Assembly: GCF_022695595.1 (NCBI RefSeq)
Contig: NZ_CP074380.1
Span: 7,034,501-7,098,500, forward strand
Length of the DNA: 64,000 nt
DNA from: Streptomyces sp. MST-110588
GTDB lineage: Bacteria; Actinomycetota; Actinomycetes; Streptomycetales; Streptomycetaceae
Reading direction: 5' to 3'
A model generated the notes under the pieces. That model saw only the letters and a program-made list of their open reading frames with translations. It was not told where the DNA came from and searched no databases. Position numbers and translations under genes: made by a program. Positions 56,126 to 63,359 of the stretch are shown here, piece by piece; the first letter of the stretch is position 1, and each line of letters opens with the position of its first letter.

Positions 56126-56904
56126 GCACGGCAGCCGCCAGGGCGGTCCTCTCCGCCGAACTGATCAAGATCCGTACGGTGCGCTCCACCCTGTGGACGC
56201 CCCTGCTGACGTTCGTCATCAGCGTGGGCATCAGCCTGGTCTTCGCCATGGCCTTCCACGACCGCTTCTCCGCCATGCCACCGGACCAGCAGCGCTCCTT
56301 CGACCCGGTCATGGCCGGGTTCTACGGCCTGACCTTCGGCCAGCTCATGCTGGTGGCGTTCGGCGTGCTGACCGTCAGCTCCGAGTACACCACCGGAATG
56401 ATCCGCGCCTCGCTGGCCGCGGTACCCCGCCGGGGAGCGTTCTACGCCGCCAAGACACTGGCCGGCACGCTCGTGGCCGCCGCGGTATCCGTCCTGACCA
56501 CCGTCGTCACGTTCTTCACCGCACAGAGCACCCTCGGCCCGCACGGCGTCTCCCTCGGGGACCCCGGGGTGCTGCGCGCGACGCTCGGCACCTGCCTCTA
56601 CATGACGCTGATCTGTGCCTTCTCCATAGGCGTGGCCACCATGCTGCGCAGCTCCGTCCTCTCCCTGGGCATATTGATCCCCCTGTTCTTCATCGTCTCC
56701 CCGGTCCTGGCCAACATCCCGGCCCTGAGAGCGGTCGCCCAGTACCTGCCCGACCAGGCGGGACTGCAGATCATGCGGGTGGTCCCGAGGACCACCGACC
56801 TCGGCCATGACATGGGCCCGCTGGCCGGACTGTTGGTCCTGGTGGGCTGGACCGCCGCGTCCCTCCTCGGCGGATACCTCCTGCTGCGCCGCCGCGACGC
56901 CTGA
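56122..56904 (+). CDS. ABC-2 type transporter permease
   Basis: 260 residues, six helices. It begins STAAARAVLSAELIKIRTVRSTLWTPLLTF, with the long amphipathic N-terminal segment typical of NatB/ABC-2 permeases acting with lone ATPases; YTTGMIRASLAAVPRRGAFYAAK is the usual coupling loop. It forms the membrane half of the exporter encoded with 55200. It lies 212 bases before the lasso precursor gene on the same strand, so it may share regulation. Confidence 0.85.
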   Translation: MSTAAARAVLSAELIKIRTVRSTLWTPLLTFVISVGISLVFAMAFHDRFSAMPPDQQRSFDPVMAGFYGLTFGQLMLVAFGVLTVSSEYTTGMIRASLAAVPRRGAFYAAKTLAGTLVAAAVSVLTTVVTFFTAQSTLGPHGVSLGDPGVLRATLGTCLYMTLICAFSIGVATMLRSSVLSLGILIPLFFIVSPVLANIPALRAVAQYLPDQAGLQIMRVVPRTTDLGHDMGPLAGLLVLVGWTAASLLGGYLLLRRRDA

Positions 56905-57116
56905 CCCCTGAGCCCCCGGGTCCCGGTCTCCCCCTCCGGGACCCGGGATCGGGGCATGTGGCCCGGGACCGGGGACGGGACCCGGACGGGACGGGACGCT
57001 CATGTGCCCGGGGCGACGGGCCGCTTACCTTCGAGGAGTTCACGGCGCACGGACCGCTGCCGGACCTCGCGGCGGCGGTCCGTGCCCACAACCCATATCA
57101 AGGGATGGTGAGCACC
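56905..57116 (+). other. Leader region before the lasso precursor
   Basis: 212 bases expected to hold the lasso cluster promoter. The frame of the precursor stays open leftward through this DNA with a plausible-looking peptide (LTFEEFTAHGPLPDLAAAV) from GTG 56958, but no known lasso leader is so long. AAGGG at 57101-57104 is the likely ribosome site region. Confidence 0.4.
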
Positions 57117-57245
57117 ATGGCGGAATTCGAGACGGTATATGAGCCCCCCACGCTGGTCGAGATCGGCGACTTCGCCGACCTGACCCTCGGCATCTGGGGC
57201 TGCCCGCACGACTGGTTCGGTCTCAGCACGCCGTTCGCCTGCTGA
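57117..57245 (+). CDS. Lasso peptide precursor, class III-like core
   Basis: A 42-residue precursor. The leader (residues 1-24) has the Y-x-x-P-x-L recognition motif (YEPPTL, residues 8-13) bound by the RRE partner, and Thr at the penultimate leader position (T23). The predicted core, residues 25-42, is GIWGCPHDWFGLSTPFAC: Gly1 can close to Asp8, giving an 8-residue ring, and Cys5 with Cys18 can form one disulfide. It strongly resembles BI-32169 (GLPWGCPSDIPGWNTPWAC), a class III lasso peptide with a 9-residue ring. In-frame starts at 57105 and 57108 would add four or three residues to the leader. The cyclase, RRE, protease and exporter genes follow directly. Confidence 0.88.
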   Translation: MAEFETVYEPPTLVEIGDFADLTLGIWGCPHDWFGLSTPFAC

Positions 57246-57251
57246 TACCCG

Positions 57252-57285
57252 GGTGCGGGGGCCGATGCCACGCGGCCCCCGCACC
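57252..57285 (+). terminator. Hairpin just after the lasso precursor gene (terminator or attenuator)
   Basis: GGTGCGGGGGCC (57252-57263) pairs exactly with GGCCCCCGCACC (57274-57285), 6 bases after the precursor stop. A hairpin between precursor and enzyme genes would raise precursor mRNA over the downstream message by partial termination or 3'-end protection. Confidence 0.6.
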
Positions 57286-57491
57286 GCCCGGGCATCCGCC
57301 TCCCCGACCTCACAGGGCAGTACAGCCGGCGCGCAGCATCTCCGCTGAGGCGCGGCACCCTTCGGTGCGGGCTGTGTAACGGGGGCCCGCGTCCGTCACG
57401 TGCGACGGGCGCGCGAGAACGTACGGAAGATCCACCACGCCCCGCCGGCCGAAGCCGAAGAGCCCTGAGCCCCGAGCCCGAAGAAGGAGCC

Positions 57492-59387
57492 ATGGAATTT
57501 CTGGTGCTCCCGGACAGCCCGGCGGCCGACGGCATCGCCGAGGCGGCCCGGCAGGCCGCGGGCCGTGATGCCGCGCGGTCTCCGGCCCGGACTCCGTCCC
57601 CGGCCCGGACCCCGTCCCTGACCCGGACCCTCACCCATGCCTCCGGGCGGCCCTGGCTGCTGGGTGACTGGACGGATGAGGAACTGACGCTGGTCACCGC
57701 GGGCCCCCGCCGGCTGGCGCTGCTCGGCACCACCCGCCTGGACGCCGGCACCGCGCGGCGTGCCCTTGCCGCCGCGCGGACCCCGCACGACCTGGACGCC
57801 GTGGCCCGCACCCTGCCGGGCGTCTTCCACCTGGCGGCCTCGATGGACGGCCGGACCCGTACGCAGGGCACCCTGTCCACCTACCGGCAGGTCTTCCACA
57901 CGCGGGTCGCGGGCGTCACGGTGGCCGCCGCCTCCCCGGCGCCCCTGACCGCCCTCACCGGGGCGCGTACCGACGACGCCACCCTCGCGGTACGGCTGCT
58001 GGCCCCGCTGATCCCCTGGCCGCTGAGCATGCGCTCCGTCTGGACCGGGATCGATCAGCTCCCGCTGGGCAGTTGGCTGCACACCGACGCGGACGGGCGC
58101 TCGCGCACCGTGCGCTGGTGGCAGCCGCCCGAGCCGGACGCGACACCGAGGCAGGCGGCGCAGGCGGTGCGCGCGGCGCTGCTGGACGCCCTGTCGGTAC
58201 GGGCCGGCCGGCACGGCACCCTCAGCGCCGACCTGTCCGGCGGCATGGACTCCACCAGCCTGTGCTTCCTGGCCGACACCTGCGGTGCCGACCTGATCAC
58301 CCACCACTGGAAGCCGCTGGACCCGGCCAACGACGACGCGCACTGGGCCGCACAGGCCGCCGCGCACCTGCCGCGTGCCCGCCACCACGTCGTACCGGCG
58401 CGCTCCGGCCCGACCTGGTACGAGGCCCCGCCGCGCCCCGACGAGGCCCGCGCCGCCACCGAGGGCCCCTTCACCTGGAACCGCAACCGGCTGCACATGG
58501 AACAGGTCGCCCGTACCGTCGCGGCCGACGGCTCCGGCCTGCATCTGATCGGCGTCGGCGGCGACGAGCTGTTCATCACGCTGCCCACCTACCTGTGGTC
58601 GCTGGCGCGCGCCCACCCGCTGCGCAGCCTGCCCGTCGTCCACCGCTGCCGGGCCGCCAACCGCTGGCCGCTGCGCGCCACCGTCAAAGAACTCCTGCAC
58701 TCCGGCACCTTCGCCCGCTCGCTGGCCGTCACCGCGGACACCCTGGCCGACCCGCTGCGCCGCCCCACCGACGTACGCCTGCGCTGGGGAGCCGAACCGC
58801 GGATGCCGGCCTGGGCCACCCGCGACGCCGTCGAGGCGGTGCGCTCGCTGCTGTACGAGGGCGCCGCAGCCGGGCAGCCGCCGCTGGCACCGGGCCGCGC
58901 CCAGCACCAGATCCTGGAGAACGTGCTGTTCGGCGGCGCCAACGTGCGGCAGATGGACGCGGCCATGGCCCGGTTCGGTGTGCGCTGGCAGGCGCCGTTC
59001 CTGGACGACCGGGTGGTCGAGGCGGCGCTGACCATCCGGATCGAGGACCGCTTCCGGCGCGGCAGCTACAAGCCGGTGCTGGCCGCGGCCATGCGCGGCA
59101 TCGTCCCGCAGCCGGTGCTGGACCGCCGCACCAAAGGGGACTTCGGTGCCGAGGCGTACGAAGGGCTGCAGCGCAACCAGCGGGCGCTGCTGGAGTGGTG
59201 CCAGGACCTGCGGCTGGCCGCGCGGGGGCTGGTCGACGCCCCCGCGCTGCGCGCCGCGCTGCTGCGGCCCGGCCAGGAGACCTACCAGCTCGCCCCGTAC
59301 GAGCACACCCTCGCCTGCGAGAGCTGGCTGCGTTCGCCCGCCGGGGCGCCCGCCCCGGCCGTCCTCGCGACAGGAGACCCACGATGA
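57492..59387 (+). CDS. lasC: Lasso peptide macrolactam synthetase (asparagine synthetase B-like), protein C
   Basis: 631 residues. The N-terminal half resembles the glutaminase fold of asparagine synthetase but begins Met-Glu, without the Cys nucleophile, as in lasso cyclases. The synthetase half has the PP-loop SGGMDS (residues 249-254), LIGVGGDELF, APFLDDRVVEAAL, and the RRTKGDFGAEAYEG region with a catalytic Lys. It adenylates the side-chain carboxylate of the core Asp so that Gly1's amine closes the ring. An Arg/Thr/Pro repeat loop (residues 27-48) is an add-on. ATG 57492 follows GAAGGAG. Its stop overlaps the next gene by ATGA. Cluster symbols differ between systems; lasC here means the cyclase. 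Confidence 0.92.
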   Translation: MEFLVLPDSPAADGIAEAARQAAGRDAARSPARTPSPARTPSLTRTLTHASGRPWLLGDWTDEELTLVTAGPRRLALLGTTRLDAGTARRALAAARTPHDLDAVARTLPGVFHLAASMDGRTRTQGTLSTYRQVFHTRVAGVTVAAASPAPLTALTGARTDDATLAVRLLAPLIPWPLSMRSVWTGIDQLPLGSWLHTDADGRSRTVRWWQPPEPDATPRQAAQAVRAALLDALSVRAGRHGTLSADLSGGMDSTSLCFLADTCGADLITHHWKPLDPANDDAHWAAQAAAHLPRARHHVVPARSGPTWYEAPPRPDEARAATEGPFTWNRNRLHMEQVARTVAADGSGLHLIGVGGDELFITLPTYLWSLARAHPLRSLPVVHRCRAANRWPLRATVKELLHSGTFARSLAVTADTLADPLRRPTDVRLRWGAEPRMPAWATRDAVEAVRSLLYEGAAAGQPPLAPGRAQHQILENVLFGGANVRQMDAAMARFGVRWQAPFLDDRVVEAALTIRIEDRFRRGSYKPVLAAAMRGIVPQPVLDRRTKGDFGAEAYEGLQRNQRALLEWCQDLRLAARGLVDAPALRAALLRPGQETYQLAPYEHTLACESWLRSPAGAPAPAVLATGDPR

Positions 59388-59644
59388 CCCTCACCCTGCC
59401 CTCCCACGTCAGCGCCACCGACGTGGAGGACGAACTGGTCCTGCTCAACGAGCGGGACGGCCGCTACTGGCACCTGAACCGGACCGGCGCGAAGATCCTG
59501 CGGCTGCTGCTGGCCGGCCACTCGCCCGAAGAGAGCGCCCGCCTGCTGACCCGCGACTGCCCGGACGCCGCCGAGCGCGCCCTGGCCGACGTACGGGCCC
59601 TGCTGGAGTCGCTGCGCGCCTCGCGTCTGGTCAAGCCGTCATGA
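59384..59644 (+). CDS. lasB1: Lasso peptide RRE protein (PqqD-like), protein B1
   Basis: 86 residues with a full PqqD-like fold: DELVLLNERDGRYWHLNRTGAKILRLLLAGHSPEESARLL. It binds the YxxPxL motif of the leader and delivers it to the protease and cyclase. Split from the protease gene, as in most actinobacterial lasso clusters. ATG 59384 and the stop are both in ATGA overlaps with the neighbours. Confidence 0.92.
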   Translation: MTLTLPSHVSATDVEDELVLLNERDGRYWHLNRTGAKILRLLLAGHSPEESARLLTRDCPDAAERALADVRALLESLRASRLVKPS

Positions 59645-60135
59645 CCGTCCCGGTCGTCTCCGAACTGCCCGTACGGCTGAGCCGGCGGCGGCAGATCACC
59701 GCCCGGTGCGCCGTGGCAGCGGCCCGTGCCCTGATCCTGCTCCCGCCGCACCGCCTGGGACAGGTGCTGCGCGCCCTGCGCCACGGCGCCCGCCCGGCCC
59801 GCGCGGACCGGACGCTGAGCGCCCGGCAGGCCGTGGTCTCGGTCAGCGCCCGCTGCGCCGGACAGGGCTGTCTGCAGCGGTCGGTGGCCACGGCGCTGCT
59901 GTGCCGGCTGCGCGGCACCTGGCCCGACTGGTGCACGGGCGTGCGGACCCGGCCCTTCCGCGCCCACGCGTGGGTGGAGGCGCAGGGCGCGGCGGTCGGC
60001 GAGAGCGAGGACATGGCCCTCTACCACGTCACCATGAGCGTGCGGCACCCGCGTACGGGCCCGCGGCAGCCTCGTACGGGCACGTCACAGCCCCGTACGG
60101 ACCCATCGCAGCCGCGTCAGGAGCACCGCCCATGA
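59641..60135 (+). CDS. lasB2: Lasso leader peptidase (transglutaminase-like), protein B2
   Basis: 164 residues. The catalytic Cys is C77 in GQGCLQRSVATALL and the His is H109 in RAHAWVE; the third acidic residue is probably E121 or D124. This Cys-His-Asp fold cuts between leader and core with ATP-independent proteolysis coupled to folding. The last 30 residues are PRTG/QPRTD repeats encoded by roughly 20-base repeats at about 60045-60115, not part of the fold. It is ATGA-coupled to both neighbours. Confidence 0.9.
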   Translation: MTVPVVSELPVRLSRRRQITARCAVAAARALILLPPHRLGQVLRALRHGARPARADRTLSARQAVVSVSARCAGQGCLQRSVATALLCRLRGTWPDWCTGVRTRPFRAHAWVEAQGAAVGESEDMALYHVTMSVRHPRTGPRQPRTGTSQPRTDPSQPRQEHRP

Positions 60136-61118
60136 GCGCCGGCACCGCGAGCGCCCCGGCCGTCCGCACCGAGGAACTGACCAAGTTCTACGGTACCCAC
60201 GAAGCCGTCACCGCACTGGACCTGACCGTGCCCGCGGGCATCACCTTCGGCTTCCTCGGCCCCAACGGCGCGGGCAAGAGCACCACCATCGGCATGCTGA
60301 CGACGGTGCTGCGCCCCACCTACGGCCGGGCCGAGGTGGCCGGGTACGACGTGGCGCGCGCACCCGACCGGGTGCGCCGCCGGATCGGGCTGGTCTTCCA
60401 GGAGTCCACCCTGGACGCGGACCTGACCGCCGAGGAGAACCTGCGCTTCCAGGCCGACCTGTACGGCGTCCCCAGGGACCGGGCCCGCCGGGCCGTCGGC
60501 GAACTGCTGGAACTCGTCGACCTGGCGCCGCGCAAGGACACCCCGGTCCGTACGTTCTCCGGCGGCATGCGACGGCGGCTGGAGATCGCCCGCGGCCTGC
60601 TGCACACCCCGCGCGTGCTGTTCCTGGACGAACCCACCACCGGCCTGGACCCGCAGACCCGTACGGCGATCTGGGAGCATCTGCACCGGCTGCGCCGCGA
60701 GCAGGAGACCACCCTGTTCCTGACGACGCATCAGCTCGAAGAGGCCGAGAACTGCGACCGGATCGCCGTCATCGACCACGGCGAACTCGTCGTCCAGGGC
60801 TCCCCGGCGGAGCTGAAGGCGGTGATCGGCGCCGATCTGGTCACCCTGCGCACCGGCGACGACCGGGCGGCGGCACAGGCGGTGGGCGACCGCTTCGGCC
60901 TGGACGCCACCACCGGCCCGCACGGGGTCGAACTGCGTACGGCGGACGGGGCGGCCTTCGTCCCGCGACTGTGCGCCGAACTCGCCGTACCCGTCCACTC
61001 GGTGACCGTGACGCCGCCCACGCTGGACGACGTCTTCCTGCACTACACCGGCCGCACGATCCGGGAGGCCGAGGGCGGCGGGCCGATGCTGCTCCCGGGC
61101 CCGGTGATGAGGAGGTAG
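60132..61118 (+). CDS. ABC transporter ATP-binding protein of the lasso cluster
   Basis: 328 residues, DrrA-type. Walker A GPNGAGKST, Q-loop VFQES, signature FSGGMRRRLE, Walker B VLFLDEPTTGLDPQT, H-loop LTTHQLEEAE, and the C-terminal regulatory region of drug exporters. Coupled to lasB2 by ATGA and followed after 3 bases by the permease, so it belongs to the cluster. It should power export of, and immunity to, the mature lasso peptide. Confidence 0.9.
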   Translation: MSAGTASAPAVRTEELTKFYGTHEAVTALDLTVPAGITFGFLGPNGAGKSTTIGMLTTVLRPTYGRAEVAGYDVARAPDRVRRRIGLVFQESTLDADLTAEENLRFQADLYGVPRDRARRAVGELLELVDLAPRKDTPVRTFSGGMRRRLEIARGLLHTPRVLFLDEPTTGLDPQTRTAIWEHLHRLRREQETTLFLTTHQLEEAENCDRIAVIDHGELVVQGSPAELKAVIGADLVTLRTGDDRAAAQAVGDRFGLDATTGPHGVELRTADGAAFVPRLCAELAVPVHSVTVTPPTLDDVFLHYTGRTIREAEGGGPMLLPGPVMRR

Positions 61119-61121
61119 AGC

Positions 61122-62144
61122 ATGGCCCGCACCCGAACGCCGGCCGGGACCGGGGAGGGACGGCCGGGCGGCGGCACGGCCGTGACCCCGGCGGACCCGG
61201 CGGACCCGACGGACCCGATGAGCGCGGTGAATCCGACGAACCCGACGGACCCGGTGAACCTGACGAAAACGCCGGACGGGCCGAACGCCCCGCCCCCGGT
61301 CCGCGAGCGCGGCGCGGAGGAAAGCCGGGAGCGTCCGGCCGCCGCCCTCGCCCGGGACCTGCGGACCGTACGTGTCCTGTGGCGGCGGGAGATGATCAGG
61401 TTCGGGCGGAACCGGCTGCGGATCGCCATGGGACTGCTGACCCCGCTGATGTTCCTGTTCATCCTGGGCACCGGGCTGAACGCGGCGCTGGGCAGCGGCG
61501 GTACGGCCTTCCAGGACTACCGCGCCTACCTCTTCCCCGGCGTCCTGGTGATGTCCGTACAGGCCCCCGCCCTGGCCGTCGGGTCCTCGATCGTCTGGGA
61601 CCGCCAGGCGGGATTCCTGCGCCAGATGCTGGTGGCGCCCGTGCGCCGCAGTGCGCTGCTGGCCGGAACGTCCCTGGGCGGCGCCACCTCGGGCGCCTGC
61701 TACGGCGCGCTGGTCCTGGCGCTGGCCGGCTCCGTCGGCATCCCCTACCACCCGCGTCTGCTGCTGGCCCTGCTCGAACTCGCGCTGATCGCCTTCGCAT
61801 TCACCGCCCTGGGCGTGGTCGCGGCGGTGTGCATCAAGCGGATCGAGACCTTCCAGATCGCGGTGAGCCTGGCCATGGGACCGTTGCTGTTCCTGTCCGG
61901 CGCGATGTTCGCGGTCGGCGGGCTGCCCGGCTGGCTGGGCATCGTGGTCCGGCTCAACCCGGTCACGTACGGGGTGGACGCGCTGCGCCGTACGCTGCCG
62001 GGCAACCTGGACCTGGGCGGTACGGCGAAGGGGCCGCAGTGGGGCGAGTGGACCCCGCCGGTCCTGCTGGAGGCGGGCGGGGTGCTGCTGCTGGCCCTGT
62101 TCGCCCTGGCGGTGGCGACCCGCCGCTTCTCGCGCGCCGACTGA
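61122..62144 (+). CDS. ABC-2 type exporter permease of the lasso cluster (DrrB-like)
   Basis: 340 residues, six helices from about residue 100 (RRLRIAMGLLTPLMFLFILGTGLNAAL onward) with an ABC-2 pattern (SSIVWDRQAGFLRQMLVAPVRRSALLAG, RLNPVTYGVDALRR). The first 75 residues are a repeat-rich Pro/Ala/Asp/Thr tail (PADPADPTDP...PTNPTDPVN). ATG 61122 follows GAGGTAGAGC. A two-gene ATPase plus permease is used here instead of the fused transporter of proteobacterial lasso clusters. Confidence 0.9.
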   Translation: MARTRTPAGTGEGRPGGGTAVTPADPADPTDPMSAVNPTNPTDPVNLTKTPDGPNAPPPVRERGAEESRERPAAALARDLRTVRVLWRREMIRFGRNRLRIAMGLLTPLMFLFILGTGLNAALGSGGTAFQDYRAYLFPGVLVMSVQAPALAVGSSIVWDRQAGFLRQMLVAPVRRSALLAGTSLGGATSGACYGALVLALAGSVGIPYHPRLLLALLELALIAFAFTALGVVAAVCIKRIETFQIAVSLAMGPLLFLSGAMFAVGGLPGWLGIVVRLNPVTYGVDALRRTLPGNLDLGGTAKGPQWGEWTPPVLLEAGGVLLLALFALAVATRRFSRAD

Positions 62145-62221
62145 CCGGGCCGCCGGCCGGCCGGGCCATCGACCGACCCGGCCGCCGACCGACCGGCCCG
62201 CCGGGGCCGGGGCACGGAAAG

Positions 62222-62266
62222 CGCGGGGAGCCGGCGGCCGTCGGGCGGTGACGCCGGCTCCCCGCG
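62222..62266. terminator. Hairpin terminating the lasso operon
   Basis: CGCGGGGAGCCGGC (62222-62235) pairs exactly with GCCGGCTCCCCGCG (62253-62266), loop 17 bases, between the convergent lasso permease and the Tat protein gene. It probably serves both directions. Confidence 0.7.
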
Positions 62267-62270
62267 TGAA

Positions 62271-62300
62271 CTACAGGTCCCTACAGGCCCCTACAGGTCC
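62271..62300. repeat. Three 10-base units CTACAGGTCC
   Basis: CTACAGGTCC, CTACAGGCCC, CTACAGGTCC at 62271, 62281 and 62291. The last supplies the stop codon (TAG) of the leftward gene; the first two offer stop codons in other frames. Confidence 0.8.
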
Positions 62301-63142
62301 CTGGGATAGGGCAGCGACTGGAAGTCCTGGTCGAGCTGCCGGGTGCCGCGGGGCAGCCGGCGTACGGCCTGCTCGGCCACCATCCGCCGGGGCAGCGGCG
62401 GATTGACCCGCCCCTCGGCGGGTTTGGCCAGCGACTGCAGGGCCCACGCGAAGGCGATCAGCGGCGCGATCCGCGCCCAGCGTTCCCGCGCGATGCCCAG
62501 GAACATCATCGACCGCAGGTACACGTACCAGACGTGGTAGCCGATGGGCGGCTCGCCGTTGGGGCCGTAGCCCATGGTGTGTACGGGGGTGGCCGGGTCC
62601 TCGCTGCGCGGGTCGTAGAGCACGCCCTCGCCGAAGTACCCGAACGCCGCCGTCAGACGCGGGTCGCCCGGGCCGTAGACCGTCTCCTCGTAGACGTGCA
62701 ACTGGACCCGCGAGAGCACCTCCATGGGCTGCTTGACCGGTGTCACGAACGCGGTGAAGTTGCGCGGGTACTCAGGCGTCCGCACCATCTCCAGCCACCT
62801 GTCGCGCAGCGGCAGTTCGATGCCGCCGCCCAGGTAGCTGCCGATCGCGTTGTAGGCGTCCCGAACTTCCTGGGAGGGGTGGTAGAAGGTCAACTGGTCG
62901 AGCAGGTACCACATCTCGTTGGCTCTGCGGTCGCCGTGCATGCCCGGGACCGGTGGCAGGTCCGGGCCGCTGCCACGGCCGGCGGCTGTTGCGGCACCGG
63001 CGCCCGTGCCGGCCCCCGTACCGGCGCCGGAGGCGGGGCCGGCTGCCGCGGTGGCGGCCCAGCCCGTCTGTCCGGCGCCCACGGCCGCCGTGGCGGCGAG
63101 CGCGGTACGCAGTACGTGCCGTCGGCCCCATTCTCGCGGCAT
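62291..63142 (-). CDS. Tat-exported protein of unknown function
   Basis: 283 residues. ATG 63142 follows AAGGGGAAG. A twin-arginine signal (GRRHVLRTALAATAAVGAG) precedes an Ala/Gly/Thr linker, then a 210-residue domain rich in Tyr, Trp, Pro and Arg (WYLLDQLTFYHPSQEVRDAYNAIGSYLGGGIELPLRDRWLEMVRTPEYPRNFTAFVTPV region). I do not recognise the fold. Tat export implies that it folds, perhaps with a cofactor, in the cytoplasm. It faces the lasso operon across a terminator, so it is likely an independent gene, but its closeness to a peptide cluster is worth noting. Confidence 0.75.
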   Translation of the reverse strand: MPREWGRRHVLRTALAATAAVGAGQTGWAATAAAGPASGAGTGAGTGAGAATAAGRGSGPDLPPVPGMHGDRRANEMWYLLDQLTFYHPSQEVRDAYNAIGSYLGGGIELPLRDRWLEMVRTPEYPRNFTAFVTPVKQPMEVLSRVQLHVYEETVYGPGDPRLTAAFGYFGEGVLYDPRSEDPATPVHTMGYGPNGEPPIGYHVWYVYLRSMMFLGIARERWARIAPLIAFAWALQSLAKPAEGRVNPPLPRRMVAEQAVRRLPRGTRQLDQDFQSLPYPRDL

Positions 63143-63359
63143 GGTTCTTCCCCTTACGTCGGGAACATCACCACGGGCCCCGTGGCCCCGGTCGCCAACA
63201 CCGTAGGAGGTCCCGTGTCCCGGGCGCTTGGGCGTACGGTCACGCCCTTGTCCCGGCCCGTGTCCCGGCCGCACCCGGGGCGAGGGGCCGGTGGAGGGGA
63301 GCCGCGAGGCGGGGTACACGAAGGGGCGGCCCGCCGTCCGGCCGGCCGCCCCTTCGCCG

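Noticed and set aside
56958..57116. A longer N-terminus for the lasso precursor from GTG 56958
   Set aside because: Known leaders are short, the YxxPxL motif already lies 8 residues from the ATG at 57117, and no ribosome site precedes 56958. It remains a minor alternative.
57186..57245. Lasso core starting at Leu24 (19 residues, 9-residue ring, gapless alignment with BI-32169)
   Set aside because: It would put Thr at the last, not the penultimate, leader position and place Leu at ring position 1; Gly at position 1 with Thr at -2 fits the family rule better.
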